Source of the DNA: Peptococcaceae bacterium UBA3937
Lineage (GTDB): Bacteria > Bacillota > Peptococcia > DRI-13 > DTU073
Reading direction: 5' to 3'
Length of the DNA: 16,850 bases
Assembly (NCBI GenBank): GCA_002385735.1
Contig: DGEB01000059.1
Span: forward strand, 8,707 to 25,556
Positions 1 through 5,888 of this stretch are shown here, in pieces; the stretch's first letter is position 1; every line of letters starts with the position of its first letter. Position numbers and translations under genes: made by a program. The notes under the pieces are model-generated. The model worked only from the letters and a program-made list of their open reading frames with translations, was not told the DNA's origin and did not search any database.

Positions 1-333
1 TTCTCCCGGACTGCAGCCGATTACCCCGGCTGCAGTCTGGGCCATTTGGAAGGCGTCGACCAACCCTTTTTCTCCGGTACAGGCGTTGGCACAGCCGCTG
101 TTAACCACAAAACCGCGGAAAAAACCTCCTTGGGCCAGGTGTTTTTTGGATAGCTGCACGGGGGCAGCCGCAAATTTATTCGTGGTAAAGACGGCGGCGC
201 CTGCGGCGGGTTCCTCGGAAACCACCAGCGCCAAATCATACCGGTCTTGGGATTTGATCCCGGCTTTGGCCACTCCGGCTTTAAAGCCCTGGGGAGTGGT
301 GACCCCGCCGCCTTTAATCACCAGTGCTTGCAT
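1..333 (-). CDS. argJ: ArgJ, glutamate N-acetyltransferase / ornithine acetyltransferase (N-terminal part, runs off the window)
   Basis: The first 111 codons of ArgJ are visible; the rest lies beyond position 1. ArgJ moves the acetyl group from N-acetylornithine to glutamate in the cytosolic arginine pathway, and in bifunctional forms also acetylates glutamate from acetyl-CoA. The start is ATG at 331-333, behind an AAGGTGA ribosome-binding site with about 5 bases of spacing. The protein opens [19 protein letters not shown], as the family does, and carries the ArgJ signature [16 protein letters not shown] near residues 80-95. The autocleavage site lies further downstream and cannot be seen. 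It follows argC by 121 bases and is probably in the same operon. Whether it is mono- or bifunctional cannot be judged from this part. Confidence 0.93.
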   Translation of the reverse strand, partial: MQALVIKGGGVTTPQGFKAGVAKAGIKSQDRYDLALVVSEEPAAGAAVFTTNKFAAAPVQLSKKHLAQGGFFRGFVVNSGCANACTGEKGLVDAFQMAQTAAGVIGCSPGE

Positions 334-374
334 TTTGTCACCTTCTTTCTATGCTTTTTCATTTTCTTTTGATT

Positions 375-416
375 AAATTACTCATGCCTTCAATCAAATT
401 CTTCATGCTTTCAATC
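375..416. repeat. Two adjacent 21-bp direct repeats in the argC-argJ gap
   Basis: Positions 375-395 and 396-416 are head-to-tail copies of a 21-bp unit that match at 18 of 21 positions. A third, weaker copy (about 13 of 21) may follow at 417-437. The period is exactly seven codons. On the transcribed strand the repeats fall in a tiny open frame that starts MKNLIEGMSNLI and ends about 30 bases before argJ. No good ribosome-binding site precedes it, so I do not call it a gene. Confidence 0.75.
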
Positions 417-454
417 TAATTAATTTTGCTTTCCGTTAGTTATGTTTACGGGCA

Positions 455-1492
455 TCAAGGGAAGAGCGCCAGTTTTGGCAGCCCCATGGTTTCGTCCAGC
501 CCGCAGAGCAAATTCATATTCTGAATGGCTTGCCCGGAAGCCCCTTTGGTTAGATTGTCAATCACCGAGATGATCACCAGCCGGCCCGTCCTTTCATCCA
601 GGGAAAAACCGAGGTCACAGTAATTGGTGCCGTGCACCCACTTGGTGTGGGGGAATTCCCACGGAGGATAGAGCCTGACAAAAGGTTCGTGGGCGTAGTA
701 GGACCGGTAGACCTCCGCGATTTTATCCGCATCCGGCGTTTCCGGGACACAATAGATGGTGCTCATCATCCCACGGGTTAGCGGCACCAGGTGCGGCGTA
801 AAGTTAACCATGATTGCACTTCCGGCGATAGCGGACAGTTCCTGTTCGATTTCCGGCGTATGGCGGTGACGCGGCAAGCCATAAACCTTCAAATCCTCGT
901 TGACCTCGCTGTATAGGGAAGCCACATTTAGCCCCCGCCCTGCTCCGCTGACGCCGGATTTGCTGTCAATGATGATGGTGCGGGGATCCAGCAGCTTTTC
1001 CTTTAACAAGGGATAAAGGGCTAAAATGACGGTGGTGGGATAGCAGCCGGGATTGGCAATAATGGTGGCCTTTTTAATCATTTCCCTTTTCACTTCCGGT
1101 AATCCGTACACAGCCTGGGCCAATAAGGCTTCGCCCGGCGCCTCTGTTTTATACCACTCCTTGTATACAGCGCGGTTTTTCAGGCGAAAATCGGCGCCCA
1201 GATCCACCACCTTTTTCCCCTGGGCATGGATTTGGGCCACCAAGGTCCCACTTAAGCCATGAGGCAAAGCCAGAAACACCACATCAGCCTTTTCAATTAG
1301 GGCCGGATCCCCGGGCTCGCTGCACACCAGATCCACTACCCCGCGAAAATGGGGATACACCTCACTGTATTTTTTCTGCGCATAACTTTGCGTTCCTAAA
1401 CCGGCTATTTCCACCGCCGGGTGCCGAGCCAACATCCTGACCAGTTCCTGACCGGTATAACCGGTTGCGCCGATTACACTTACCTTCACCAA
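455..1492 (-). CDS. argC: ArgC, N-acetyl-gamma-glutamyl-phosphate reductase
   Basis: ArgC reduces N-acetylglutamyl-5-phosphate to the semialdehyde with NADPH, the third step of arginine synthesis, in the cytosol. At 345 residues it has the usual length. The N-terminal Rossmann loop GATGYTGQEL lies at residues 8-17, the catalytic cysteine is C150 in ANPGCYPTT, and the conserved histidine segment PRHRHTPEIEQE spans about 207-218. The start is TTG at 1490-1492, nine bases after a GGAG site; the next codon is a GTG that would also fit. It is the first gene of an arg operon with argJ following. The promoter at 1592-1620 is overlapped by two ArgR-box-like palindromes, so arginine-dependent repression is likely. 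Nothing in it looks damaged. Confidence 0.97.
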   Translation of the reverse strand: MVKVSVIGATGYTGQELVRMLARHPAVEIAGLGTQSYAQKKYSEVYPHFRGVVDLVCSEPGDPALIEKADVVFLALPHGLSGTLVAQIHAQGKKVVDLGADFRLKNRAVYKEWYKTEAPGEALLAQAVYGLPEVKREMIKKATIIANPGCYPTTVILALYPLLKEKLLDPRTIIIDSKSGVSGAGRGLNVASLYSEVNEDLKVYGLPRHRHTPEIEQELSAIAGSAIMVNFTPHLVPLTRGMMSTIYCVPETPDADKIAEVYRSYYAHEPFVRLYPPWEFPHTKWVHGTNYCDLGFSLDERTGRLVIISVIDNLTKGASGQAIQNMNLLCGLDETMGLPKLALFP

Positions 1493-1581
1493 TTTTGTTC
1501 ACTCCGTTTCCCTTTGTTCACTTTCCTCACATTTCCCGGGTACATTTGCACCACTTATTTTTATTGCTCCTTTTGATGACC

Positions 1582-1599
1582 TGTATTAATAATTATACA
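1582..1599. promoter_or_regulatory. ArgR box-like operator 1, over the -10 of argC
   Basis: The sequence TGTATTAATAATTATACA is an imperfect palindrome with an A/T-only centre, like the ARG boxes bound by ArgR/AhrC (core TGAAT-A/T-ATTCA in the well-studied species). It covers the -10 hexamer of the argC promoter. The match to the family is by general pattern; no argR gene is in the window. Confidence 0.6.
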
Positions 1600-1620
1600 T
1601 TGTGATGCATAATTATGCAA
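1592..1620 (-). promoter_or_regulatory. Promoter of the argC operon
   Basis: Reading the minus strand, a perfect TATAAT at 1592-1597 is preceded by TG (an extended -10), with TTGCAT at 1615-1620 as a weak -35, 17 bases away. Transcription would begin near 1585 and leave a leader of about 90 bases before argC. Both elements are covered by the ArgR-like boxes. Confidence 0.7.
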
Positions 1621-1621
1621 T
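1604..1621. promoter_or_regulatory. ArgR box-like operator 2, over the -35 of argC
   Basis: It holds the perfect 14-bp palindrome TGCATAATTATGCA (1606-1619). Its centre is 22 bp from that of box 1, about two helical turns, which is the paired-box arrangement an ArgR hexamer binds. It covers the -35 element. Confidence 0.6.
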
Positions 1622-1695
1622 AGCGGATTCCCTGTTTTCTACAAGCATATTATTGTAAGCCTTTTTTGGCAAGTTTTTTTCGCTGTTGCAGCCAT

Positions 1696-1720
1696 AAAAA
1701 AACCCGGCCTAGGCCGGGTT
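1696..1720 (-). terminator. Rho-independent terminator folded over the stop codon of the HD-GYP gene
   Basis: The perfect palindrome AACCCGGCCTAGGCCGGGTT at 1701-1720 is followed on the minus strand by seven T residues (1696-1702, two of them shared with the stem). The TAG stop codon (1709-1711) lies at the tip of the hairpin, so the last codons of the gene form its 5' arm. Confidence 0.92.
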
Positions 1721-2758
1721 TGTGCGGAGAATCTTGCGCCGTTCCTTTTCCGAGATGACCTCCTTGATCCACAGGCTTTCTCTTACGGTCAGGTTGATTT
1801 CGTCAAATTCCTTCTGCACCACCCCTTCTTCATTGGTGATTATTTTAACCACCGGACGGGTCGGATAATCACGAAATACGTCGACCACAACCCCTACGAC
1901 CCCGTTATTAAGCCGTACCGTCGCCCCAACGGGGTAAGGCGCGATAATGGTGCTGAAGGCTCTCACCACTTCCGGACGAAAAGCCTTACCACTTTCCTCG
2001 AGAATTTTTTCTAAAGCCTGGGATGGGTGCAACCGCATCCGGCTGTTCGGGTTCGTGACGCAATTGTAATACTCGTTGCAGACACTGGTGATGGCCGCAT
2101 AAGGATGGATTTCTTCGCCCTTGATGCCCCTGGGATAACCGGTCCCGTCATGTCTTTCGTGATGCTGAAAAGCCACATGGGCAATGAAAATACTGAATGC
2201 TTTATTCTCTCTCAGCAGCTCAAAGCCACGGGTCGTATGTTCCGGTCCGGAATTAATCGATTTGCCGATATCATGCATAATCGCGCCCATGGCCAAAGTC
2301 TTCAGTTTTAAATCATCAAAACCCATCGCCATCCCGGTAAGAATACTCAGGATACATACCCCAACGGAGTGAGAATATAAAAGCGAGTCCGCTTTACTTG
2401 GTTCAATTAATTGAAACAGGACATTGGACTCTCCTTTTAATTCGTCTAAAATCTCGTTAACAATACTGCTAACCACGGTCATATCCACTTTGTTTTGCAC
2501 GCTGGCACTTTTAACAACATCCTTAATAACCTTTACCGTTCGATAATTAACCTTATCCCGAATGATCGGCGAAACCTCTAAGGGCCCCACAACCTCGTCC
2601 TCAATATAAACAAAGGGTAACCCCATGCTCGCCAGCTTGTTGATATAGAGGGAATTAAGCACGATCCCCGCCGTCAGTAAAATCCTCCCGGACTCATCAT
2701 AAATGGATCTGGCAGTTTTCATTCCTTCTTTCAAGTCTTCGACATTGATTGCGCGCAT
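1709..2758 (-). CDS. HD-GYP domain protein, probable cyclic-di-GMP phosphodiesterase or derivative
   Basis: The protein has 349 residues with no membrane segment or signal peptide. An N-terminal segment of about 120 residues (DUF3391-like in position, not firmly recognised) is followed by an HD-GYP domain at about 125-275: H130, H162-D163 in MHDIGK, H174, H194, H199-H200 and HDGTGYPRG at 203-211. A C-terminal beta-rich segment (about 276-325) is typical of stand-alone HD-GYP proteins. Such enzymes hydrolyse cyclic di-GMP at a metal centre. The usual VAD-x-[FY]-DA stretch reads VCNEYYNC at 226-233, so the normally conserved Asp is Asn228; activity may be altered. Start: ATG at 2756-2758 with AAGGAAGGG seven bases upstream. 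It has its own promoter and terminator. Confidence 0.9.
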   Translation of the reverse strand: MRAINVEDLKEGMKTARSIYDESGRILLTAGIVLNSLYINKLASMGLPFVYIEDEVVGPLEVSPIIRDKVNYRTVKVIKDVVKSASVQNKVDMTVVSSIVNEILDELKGESNVLFQLIEPSKADSLLYSHSVGVCILSILTGMAMGFDDLKLKTLAMGAIMHDIGKSINSGPEHTTRGFELLRENKAFSIFIAHVAFQHHERHDGTGYPRGIKGEEIHPYAAITSVCNEYYNCVTNPNSRMRLHPSQALEKILEESGKAFRPEVVRAFSTIIAPYPVGATVRLNNGVVGVVVDVFRDYPTRPVVKIITNEEGVVQKEFDEINLTVRESLWIKEVISEKERRKILRTNPA

Positions 2759-2824
2759 ACTATTGCCCTTCCTTTTCTCTTGGTAGACTTACCATATTAA
2801 TTTTCCGAACATCTCCCTACTTTT

Positions 2825-2853
2825 AGACTAGCATAAACTACGTTTTTTGACAA
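2825..2853 (-). promoter_or_regulatory. Probable sigma-A promoter of the HD-GYP gene
   Basis: On the minus strand TTGTCA (2848-2853) is separated by 17 bases from TAGTCT (2825-2830), which has a TG one base upstream (extended -10). It lies about 66 bases before the start codon. Confidence 0.6.
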
Positions 2854-2867
2854 ATATTTTGTTTATT

Positions 2868-2934
2868 GTTTCTTTACCTCTTTTTCACGCTTTTTTATCC
2901 TTTTTGCCTTTTTACTCTTTCTTTTTTTCCGTTT
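2868..2934 (-). other. Polypurine run between cwlD and the HD-GYP promoter
   Basis: In 2871-2930, 54 of 60 bases are pyrimidines on the plus strand, so the transcript downstream of cwlD would be almost all A and G. It consists of A-runs broken by GG or GC. I see no hairpin here, hence no ordinary terminator for cwlD. Confidence 0.6.
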
Positions 2935-3699
2935 TCACTCGCCCAGCAAAGTCCTGGCGGTAGGACAGTACTTGTCTTCGTATTCCAGCAGAAAACGGAC
3001 AATGCCGGCGTAAATCGACCAAGCCAGCTTCTGTTGATACTCGTCATCCTGTAAGAGCTTCTCCTCTTTGGGATTGGAGAGAAAGCCCAACTCCACATTC
3101 ACCAGCGGAATTTGCGCTTTTTTAAATATCAATGACGTGGTGTCCGGCCTGGGCCGGCGGGTGGTGTTCCCGGGAAAAGCCGTTAATTCATCCTGGATAC
3201 AGGTTGCTAATTCTTTGCTGCCCGGAACATGGGGGGCGTAAAAGGTTTGGGCCCCGTACCAGCGGCCGGACGGGAAGGCATTACAATGAATCGCCACATA
3301 AAGATGCGCCTGGATATGGTCGATAATGGCCACCCGGTTGATTAAGTCGGCCCGCTTGCGCTCCCGCACCGTCTGCTCCCCGTCACTTAAGGCTTTATCT
3401 TCATCCCTGGTCAGGTGGACAACGGCTCCCCCTTGGGCCAGCAGCGCATATACCTTTTTCGCCACCGCCAGATTAATGTCCTTTTCCAGGACCCCGCTGG
3501 GGCTCACCTTCCCCGGGTCCTCACCGCCATGCCCCGGGTCAACGATAATCACCCGGCCGGCCATAACCCAGGACATCGCCTCGATCGCTTCTCTTTCGGC
3601 TTGTTGCCCCCAGGAAGCAACCCCCACTAAACAAAAACAAACCACACCGACCAAGGCCGCCCAAGTGATGGTTTGTTTTTTTAACAAGATTAACTTCAC
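2935..3699 (-). CDS. cwlD: N-acetylmuramoyl-L-alanine amidase of the CwlD type
   Basis: This is a zinc amidase (Amidase_3 family) that removes the peptide from N-acetylmuramic acid. In spore formers CwlD acts in the mother cell with PdaA to make muramic-delta-lactam in the spore cortex, needed for germination. From the GTG at 3697-3699 the protein has 254 residues: a short basic start, a hydrophobic segment at about 11-30 (signal or anchor), then the catalytic domain with zinc and catalytic residues H57 (DPGHGGEDPG), E72, H138 (IHCNA) and E203 (ELGFLSN). The GTG is chosen because GGGGAG lies six bases upstream; a GTG at 3723 is in frame but lacks a site. In Bacillus cwlD follows rpsI closely; here the ars block separates them, so cwlD must have its own promoter, which I could not identify. 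Confidence 0.93.
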   Translation of the reverse strand: MKLILLKKQTITWAALVGVVCFCLVGVASWGQQAEREAIEAMSWVMAGRVIIVDPGHGGEDPGKVSPSGVLEKDINLAVAKKVYALLAQGGAVVHLTRDEDKALSDGEQTVRERKRADLINRVAIIDHIQAHLYVAIHCNAFPSGRWYGAQTFYAPHVPGSKELATCIQDELTAFPGNTTRRPRPDTTSLIFKKAQIPLVNVELGFLSNPKEEKLLQDDEYQQKLAWSIYAGIVRFLLEYEDKYCPTARTLLGE

Positions 3700-3780
3700 T
3701 GCTTTCTCCCCTTTACCAATCACTGTTTCTACCTAAATAGATATTAATGGGGAGAGCTCGCTATGCCTGAAGAAAATGCA

Positions 3781-3817
3781 AAAAATAAAGTCCCGAAACC
3801 TTGTGTTTTTCGGGACT
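3781..3817 (-). terminator. Rho-independent terminator of the ars operon
   Basis: A perfect 10-bp stem (AGTCCCGAAA at 3789-3798, TTTCGGGACT at 3808-3817) with a 9-base loop is followed on the minus strand by TTATTTTTTG. It lies 24 bases after the stop codon of the thioredoxin gene. Confidence 0.92.
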
Positions 3818-3841
3818 GTGGATGCTTTGTAATGTCCGTTT

Positions 3842-4069
3842 TTATAAATATTTTTTAATACCTTCTATTGATGGAACTCTTCCCATCACTTTTACCTGAT
3901 CATCTACTACAAGTGCAGGTGTCCTCATTACACCATAGGCCATAATGTCCTTAAAATCCTCTACTTTTTCAATAGTGGCTTCAATTCCAAGTTGTTTTAA
4001 AGCCTCCCTAACATTAGCCTCTAATTTCTTGCAATTAGCACATCCTGAACCTAGAATTTTAATTACCAT
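3842..4069 (-). CDS. Small thioredoxin-like CxxC protein (redox-active disulfide protein 2 / Thioredoxin_3 type)
   Basis: A 75-residue protein, shorter than ordinary thioredoxin (about 105). It has the redox motif C10-A-N-C13 straight after the first beta strand (IKILGSGCANCKK) and the cis-proline loop RTPALVV with P52. Small proteins of this kind (MTH895/TM0996 type) are often encoded next to ArsP/DUF318 permeases in ars operons. Their exact partner is not known to me; reducing the permease or ArsC cysteines, or handling arsenite, are reasonable guesses. The start ATG at 4067-4069 has GGAGG seven bases upstream, the best ribosome-binding site in the ars block. It is the last gene before the terminator at 3781-3817. 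Confidence 0.9.
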   Translation of the reverse strand: MVIKILGSGCANCKKLEANVREALKQLGIEATIEKVEDFKDIMAYGVMRTPALVVDDQVKVMGRVPSIEGIKKYL

Positions 4070-4094
4070 AATAAATCCTCCTTTATCAGTATTT

Positions 4095-4172
4095 TTATTC
4101 CATTATTATCATCATTTTACAATATTCCTTTACACAAATTCCACACCATGAACATTTTACAAAACTCATCAT
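4095..4172 (-). CDS. Possible 25-residue cysteine-rich peptide in the ars operon
   Basis: A short frame lies between the permease (its stop is about 20 bases upstream) and the thioredoxin gene (25 bases downstream). It starts with two ATG codons (4167-4172) and ends in TAA at 4095-4097. Its centre reads KCSWCGICVKEYCK, with C7, C10, C13 and C18, a CxxCxxCx4C pattern, followed by a Met/Ile-rich tail. Three or more close thiols are what arsenite or a metal needs for binding. Against it: no clear ribosome-binding site precedes the ATGs, and a 25-codon frame can arise by chance. It could also be the leftover of a longer gene. I do not recognise a family. Confidence 0.35.
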   Translation of the reverse strand: MMSFVKCSWCGICVKEYCKMMIIME

Positions 4173-4190
4173 TTCAAACTAAATTACTAC

Positions 4191-5192
4191 TTACATAAAA
4201 ATATATGAAAAAGCATTAAATATATATCCAACGATAATAATTCCTACTGTTACGATGGATACAAAGATTGCTAAAAGTTTAGGTTTTACTACTTTGCTGA
4301 GCATAATTAAAGAAGGCAAGGACAGGGCTGTTACCGCCATCATAAATGACATTATTGTCCCCAAGTCCACTCCTTTTGCAAATAATGCTTCGGCTATTGG
4401 CAGAGTACCGAATATATCAGCATACATTGGAATACTCACTATAGTAGCAAGCAACACTGCAAAAGGATTGTTTTCTCCAATCACATTTTCTATGACTGAC
4501 TGGGGAATCCAGTTATGAATAGCCGCGCCTATACCTACACCGATTAATACGTATAGCCAAACCCCTTTGATAATATCTCTGACCTGTTCCTTTGAATATG
4601 ATATTCTTTCCCCGTGAGTCATTTCAGGCACTTCTGCATCAACATCTTCGATTTCCCTTACATATCCTTCTACATATTTTTCAAGTCTAAACTTTTCTAT
4701 TAAAGTTCCTCCAACAACTGCCAAAATCAAGCCTACTACAACATAGGCTATGGCAATTTTATGACCGAAAAATGACATTAACAACATCAATGATGCCAAA
4801 TCTACCATTGGTGAAGATATTAAGAAAGAGAAGATTACACCCAAAGGCAAACCGGCCGATGTAAAACCTATAAAAATTGGTATGCTGGAGCAACTGCAAA
4901 AGGGGGTTATCGTCCCAAGTAGTGCCCCAAGTATATTCCCTTTAATACCTTTTACTCTTCTGAGAATCTTCTTTGTTCTCTCTGGCGGAAAATAACTCTG
5001 GATATAGGATATGACAAATATTAATGCTGATAATAATATAAATATTTTTATTGTATCGTATATAAAAAAGTGAATACTTCCACCTATTTTATCATTAATA
5101 GACAAGCCAAATACTTTCTCTACCAAAAGTCTTATTAGTTCTGAAAGCCATTCCATTTTTAATAGTCGATCATTTAACCAGTCAAATATCAT
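4191..5192 (-). CDS. ArsP/DUF318-family permease, probable arsenic efflux
   Basis: An integral membrane protein of 333 residues with about eight hydrophobic segments in two sets (roughly 47-67, 85-160, 210-228, 243-265, 277-300, 305-330) and a charged loop at about 167-208. It belongs to the permease family PF03773, which includes ArsP (exports trivalent organoarsenicals in Campylobacter) and uncharacterised relatives in ars operons. The CSCSS motif, with C99 and C101 in the second hydrophobic segment, is the family's thiol site. Location between arsC and a CxxC thioredoxin supports a role in arsenic export; whether the substrate is arsenite or methylarsenite cannot be told. Start: ATG at 5190-5192, preceded by GGGGGAG with a rather long 12-base spacer; an ATG at 5238-5240 is in frame but has no site. 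With acr3 destroyed, this is the only visible transporter in the block. Confidence 0.88.
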   Translation of the reverse strand: MIFDWLNDRLLKMEWLSELIRLLVEKVFGLSINDKIGGSIHFFIYDTIKIFILLSALIFVISYIQSYFPPERTKKILRRVKGIKGNILGALLGTITPFCSCSSIPIFIGFTSAGLPLGVIFSFLISSPMVDLASLMLLMSFFGHKIAIAYVVVGLILAVVGGTLIEKFRLEKYVEGYVREIEDVDAEVPEMTHGERISYSKEQVRDIIKGVWLYVLIGVGIGAAIHNWIPQSVIENVIGENNPFAVLLATIVSIPMYADIFGTLPIAEALFAKGVDLGTIMSFMMAVTALSLPSLIMLSKVVKPKLLAIFVSIVTVGIIIVGYIFNAFSYIFM

Positions 5193-5300
5193 AGCCAGTA
5201 TATTCTCCCCCTTACCTTTTACACAGATCAAAATATTCATCAGATTGCTTACACTATTAAATTCACAGCTCTCTTTTATTTAGATTAATTATATTCCGCA

Positions 5301-5702
5301 TCAAATCTGGTTGTTTTTTACTCCCTGTATTAAATCCTCCACTTTTTCCTTAATTATATCTCTTGTTTTTCTGTAATCCTCTATTGGACCACCTGACGGA
5401 TCACTAAGTCCCCAATCTTCTCTATAATGACATGGTATATAAGGGCATGCTACATTACATCCCATCGTTATTAATATATCTACTTCCGCTGGAATATCGC
5501 TTAATAGTTTTGGATAATGGCCGCTCATATCCACTCCTGCTTCTTCCATTACCTGTACTGCCAGTGGCTTCACTTCAGGGTAATTTTCTGTCCCTGCCGA
5601 GTATGCTTCCAATACGTTACTTCCTAACTTCTTTGCCCACCCTTCTGCCATTTGAGAACGGCATGAGTTGTGGACACATACAAATGCAACCTTCTTTTTC
5701 AT
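5301..5702 (-). CDS. arsC: Arsenate reductase, low-molecular-weight phosphatase type
   Basis: It reduces arsenate to arsenite in the cytosol so that it can be exported. The 133-residue protein has the phosphatase-like loop C9-VHNS-C14-R15-S, the acid loop D101-P102-S-G, and further cysteines at 82, 86 and 91 (MGCNVACPYIPC). The C9/C14 loop plus C82 fits the triple-cysteine relay used by thioredoxin-coupled ArsC enzymes, but the spacing MGCxxACP differs from the Staphylococcus/Bacillus form, which has the second pair at 82 and 89. The reductant is therefore open; the small thioredoxin three frames downstream is a candidate. Start: ATG at 5700-5702 with AGGAG about 12 bases upstream. It directly follows the acr3 remnant (5 bases). 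Confidence 0.93.
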   Translation of the reverse strand: MKKKVAFVCVHNSCRSQMAEGWAKKLGSNVLEAYSAGTENYPEVKPLAVQVMEEAGVDMSGHYPKLLSDIPAEVDILITMGCNVACPYIPCHYREDWGLSDPSGGPIEDYRKTRDIIKEKVEDLIQGVKNNQI

Positions 5703-5707
5703 ATGTT

Positions 5708-5830
5708 TTATATTCTCCTTTCATCAGTCTGCCTAAACCAGTGCCTTGTATTGTTGGCTATTCTAACAAGTGTAAGCATGACCGGGACTTCAACTAATAC
5801 CCCGACAACTGTTGCAAGAGCGGCTTGATC
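5708..5830 (-). pseudogene. acr3: C-terminal remnant of an Acr3-type arsenite efflux pump
   Basis: Reading the minus strand from 5830, about 40 codons remain: [16 protein letters not shown], then [16 protein letters not shown], ending in TAA at 5708-5710. This is the last transmembrane segment and tail of Acr3 (ACR3/ArsB-2), whose members have about 350 residues and normally sit between arsR and arsC, exactly where this is. About 310 codons are missing. Upstream the frame continues for ten codons through the second operator to an ATG at 5858-5860, but those residues are not Acr3-like. Without the first nine membrane segments it cannot transport. The recognition rests on memory of the family's C-terminal sequence, not on a search. 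Confidence 0.8.
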
Positions 5831-5834
5831 AGCT

Positions 5835-5866
5835 ATATGATTATATTCGATTGTATTCATATAATA
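5835..5866. promoter_or_regulatory. Second ArsR operator-like sequence, at the edge of the acr3 remnant
   Basis: This 32-bp stretch matches the operator in front of arsR (6298-6329) at 29 of 32 positions. It begins ATATGATTATATTC on the plus strand and ends in the same ATAATA, which on the minus strand is TATTAT. The dyad is slightly poorer than in the first copy. A -35 for this TATTAT is weak (ATGAAT at 5884-5889, 17-base spacing). It may have served acr3-arsC directly. Confidence 0.7.
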
Positions 5867-5888
5867 TGCTTGCAATAATCTTCATTCA

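Noticed and set aside
1655..1680. GCC-T6-GGC mini-hairpin followed by T residues on the plus strand
   Set aside because: Only three base pairs, and no plus-strand gene ends there.
3700..3780. Possible sporulation (sigma-E or sigma-G) promoter for cwlD
   Set aside because: I looked for CATA-type -10 elements at the right spacing from a -35 and found none that fits; the promoter after the ars insertion stays unidentified.
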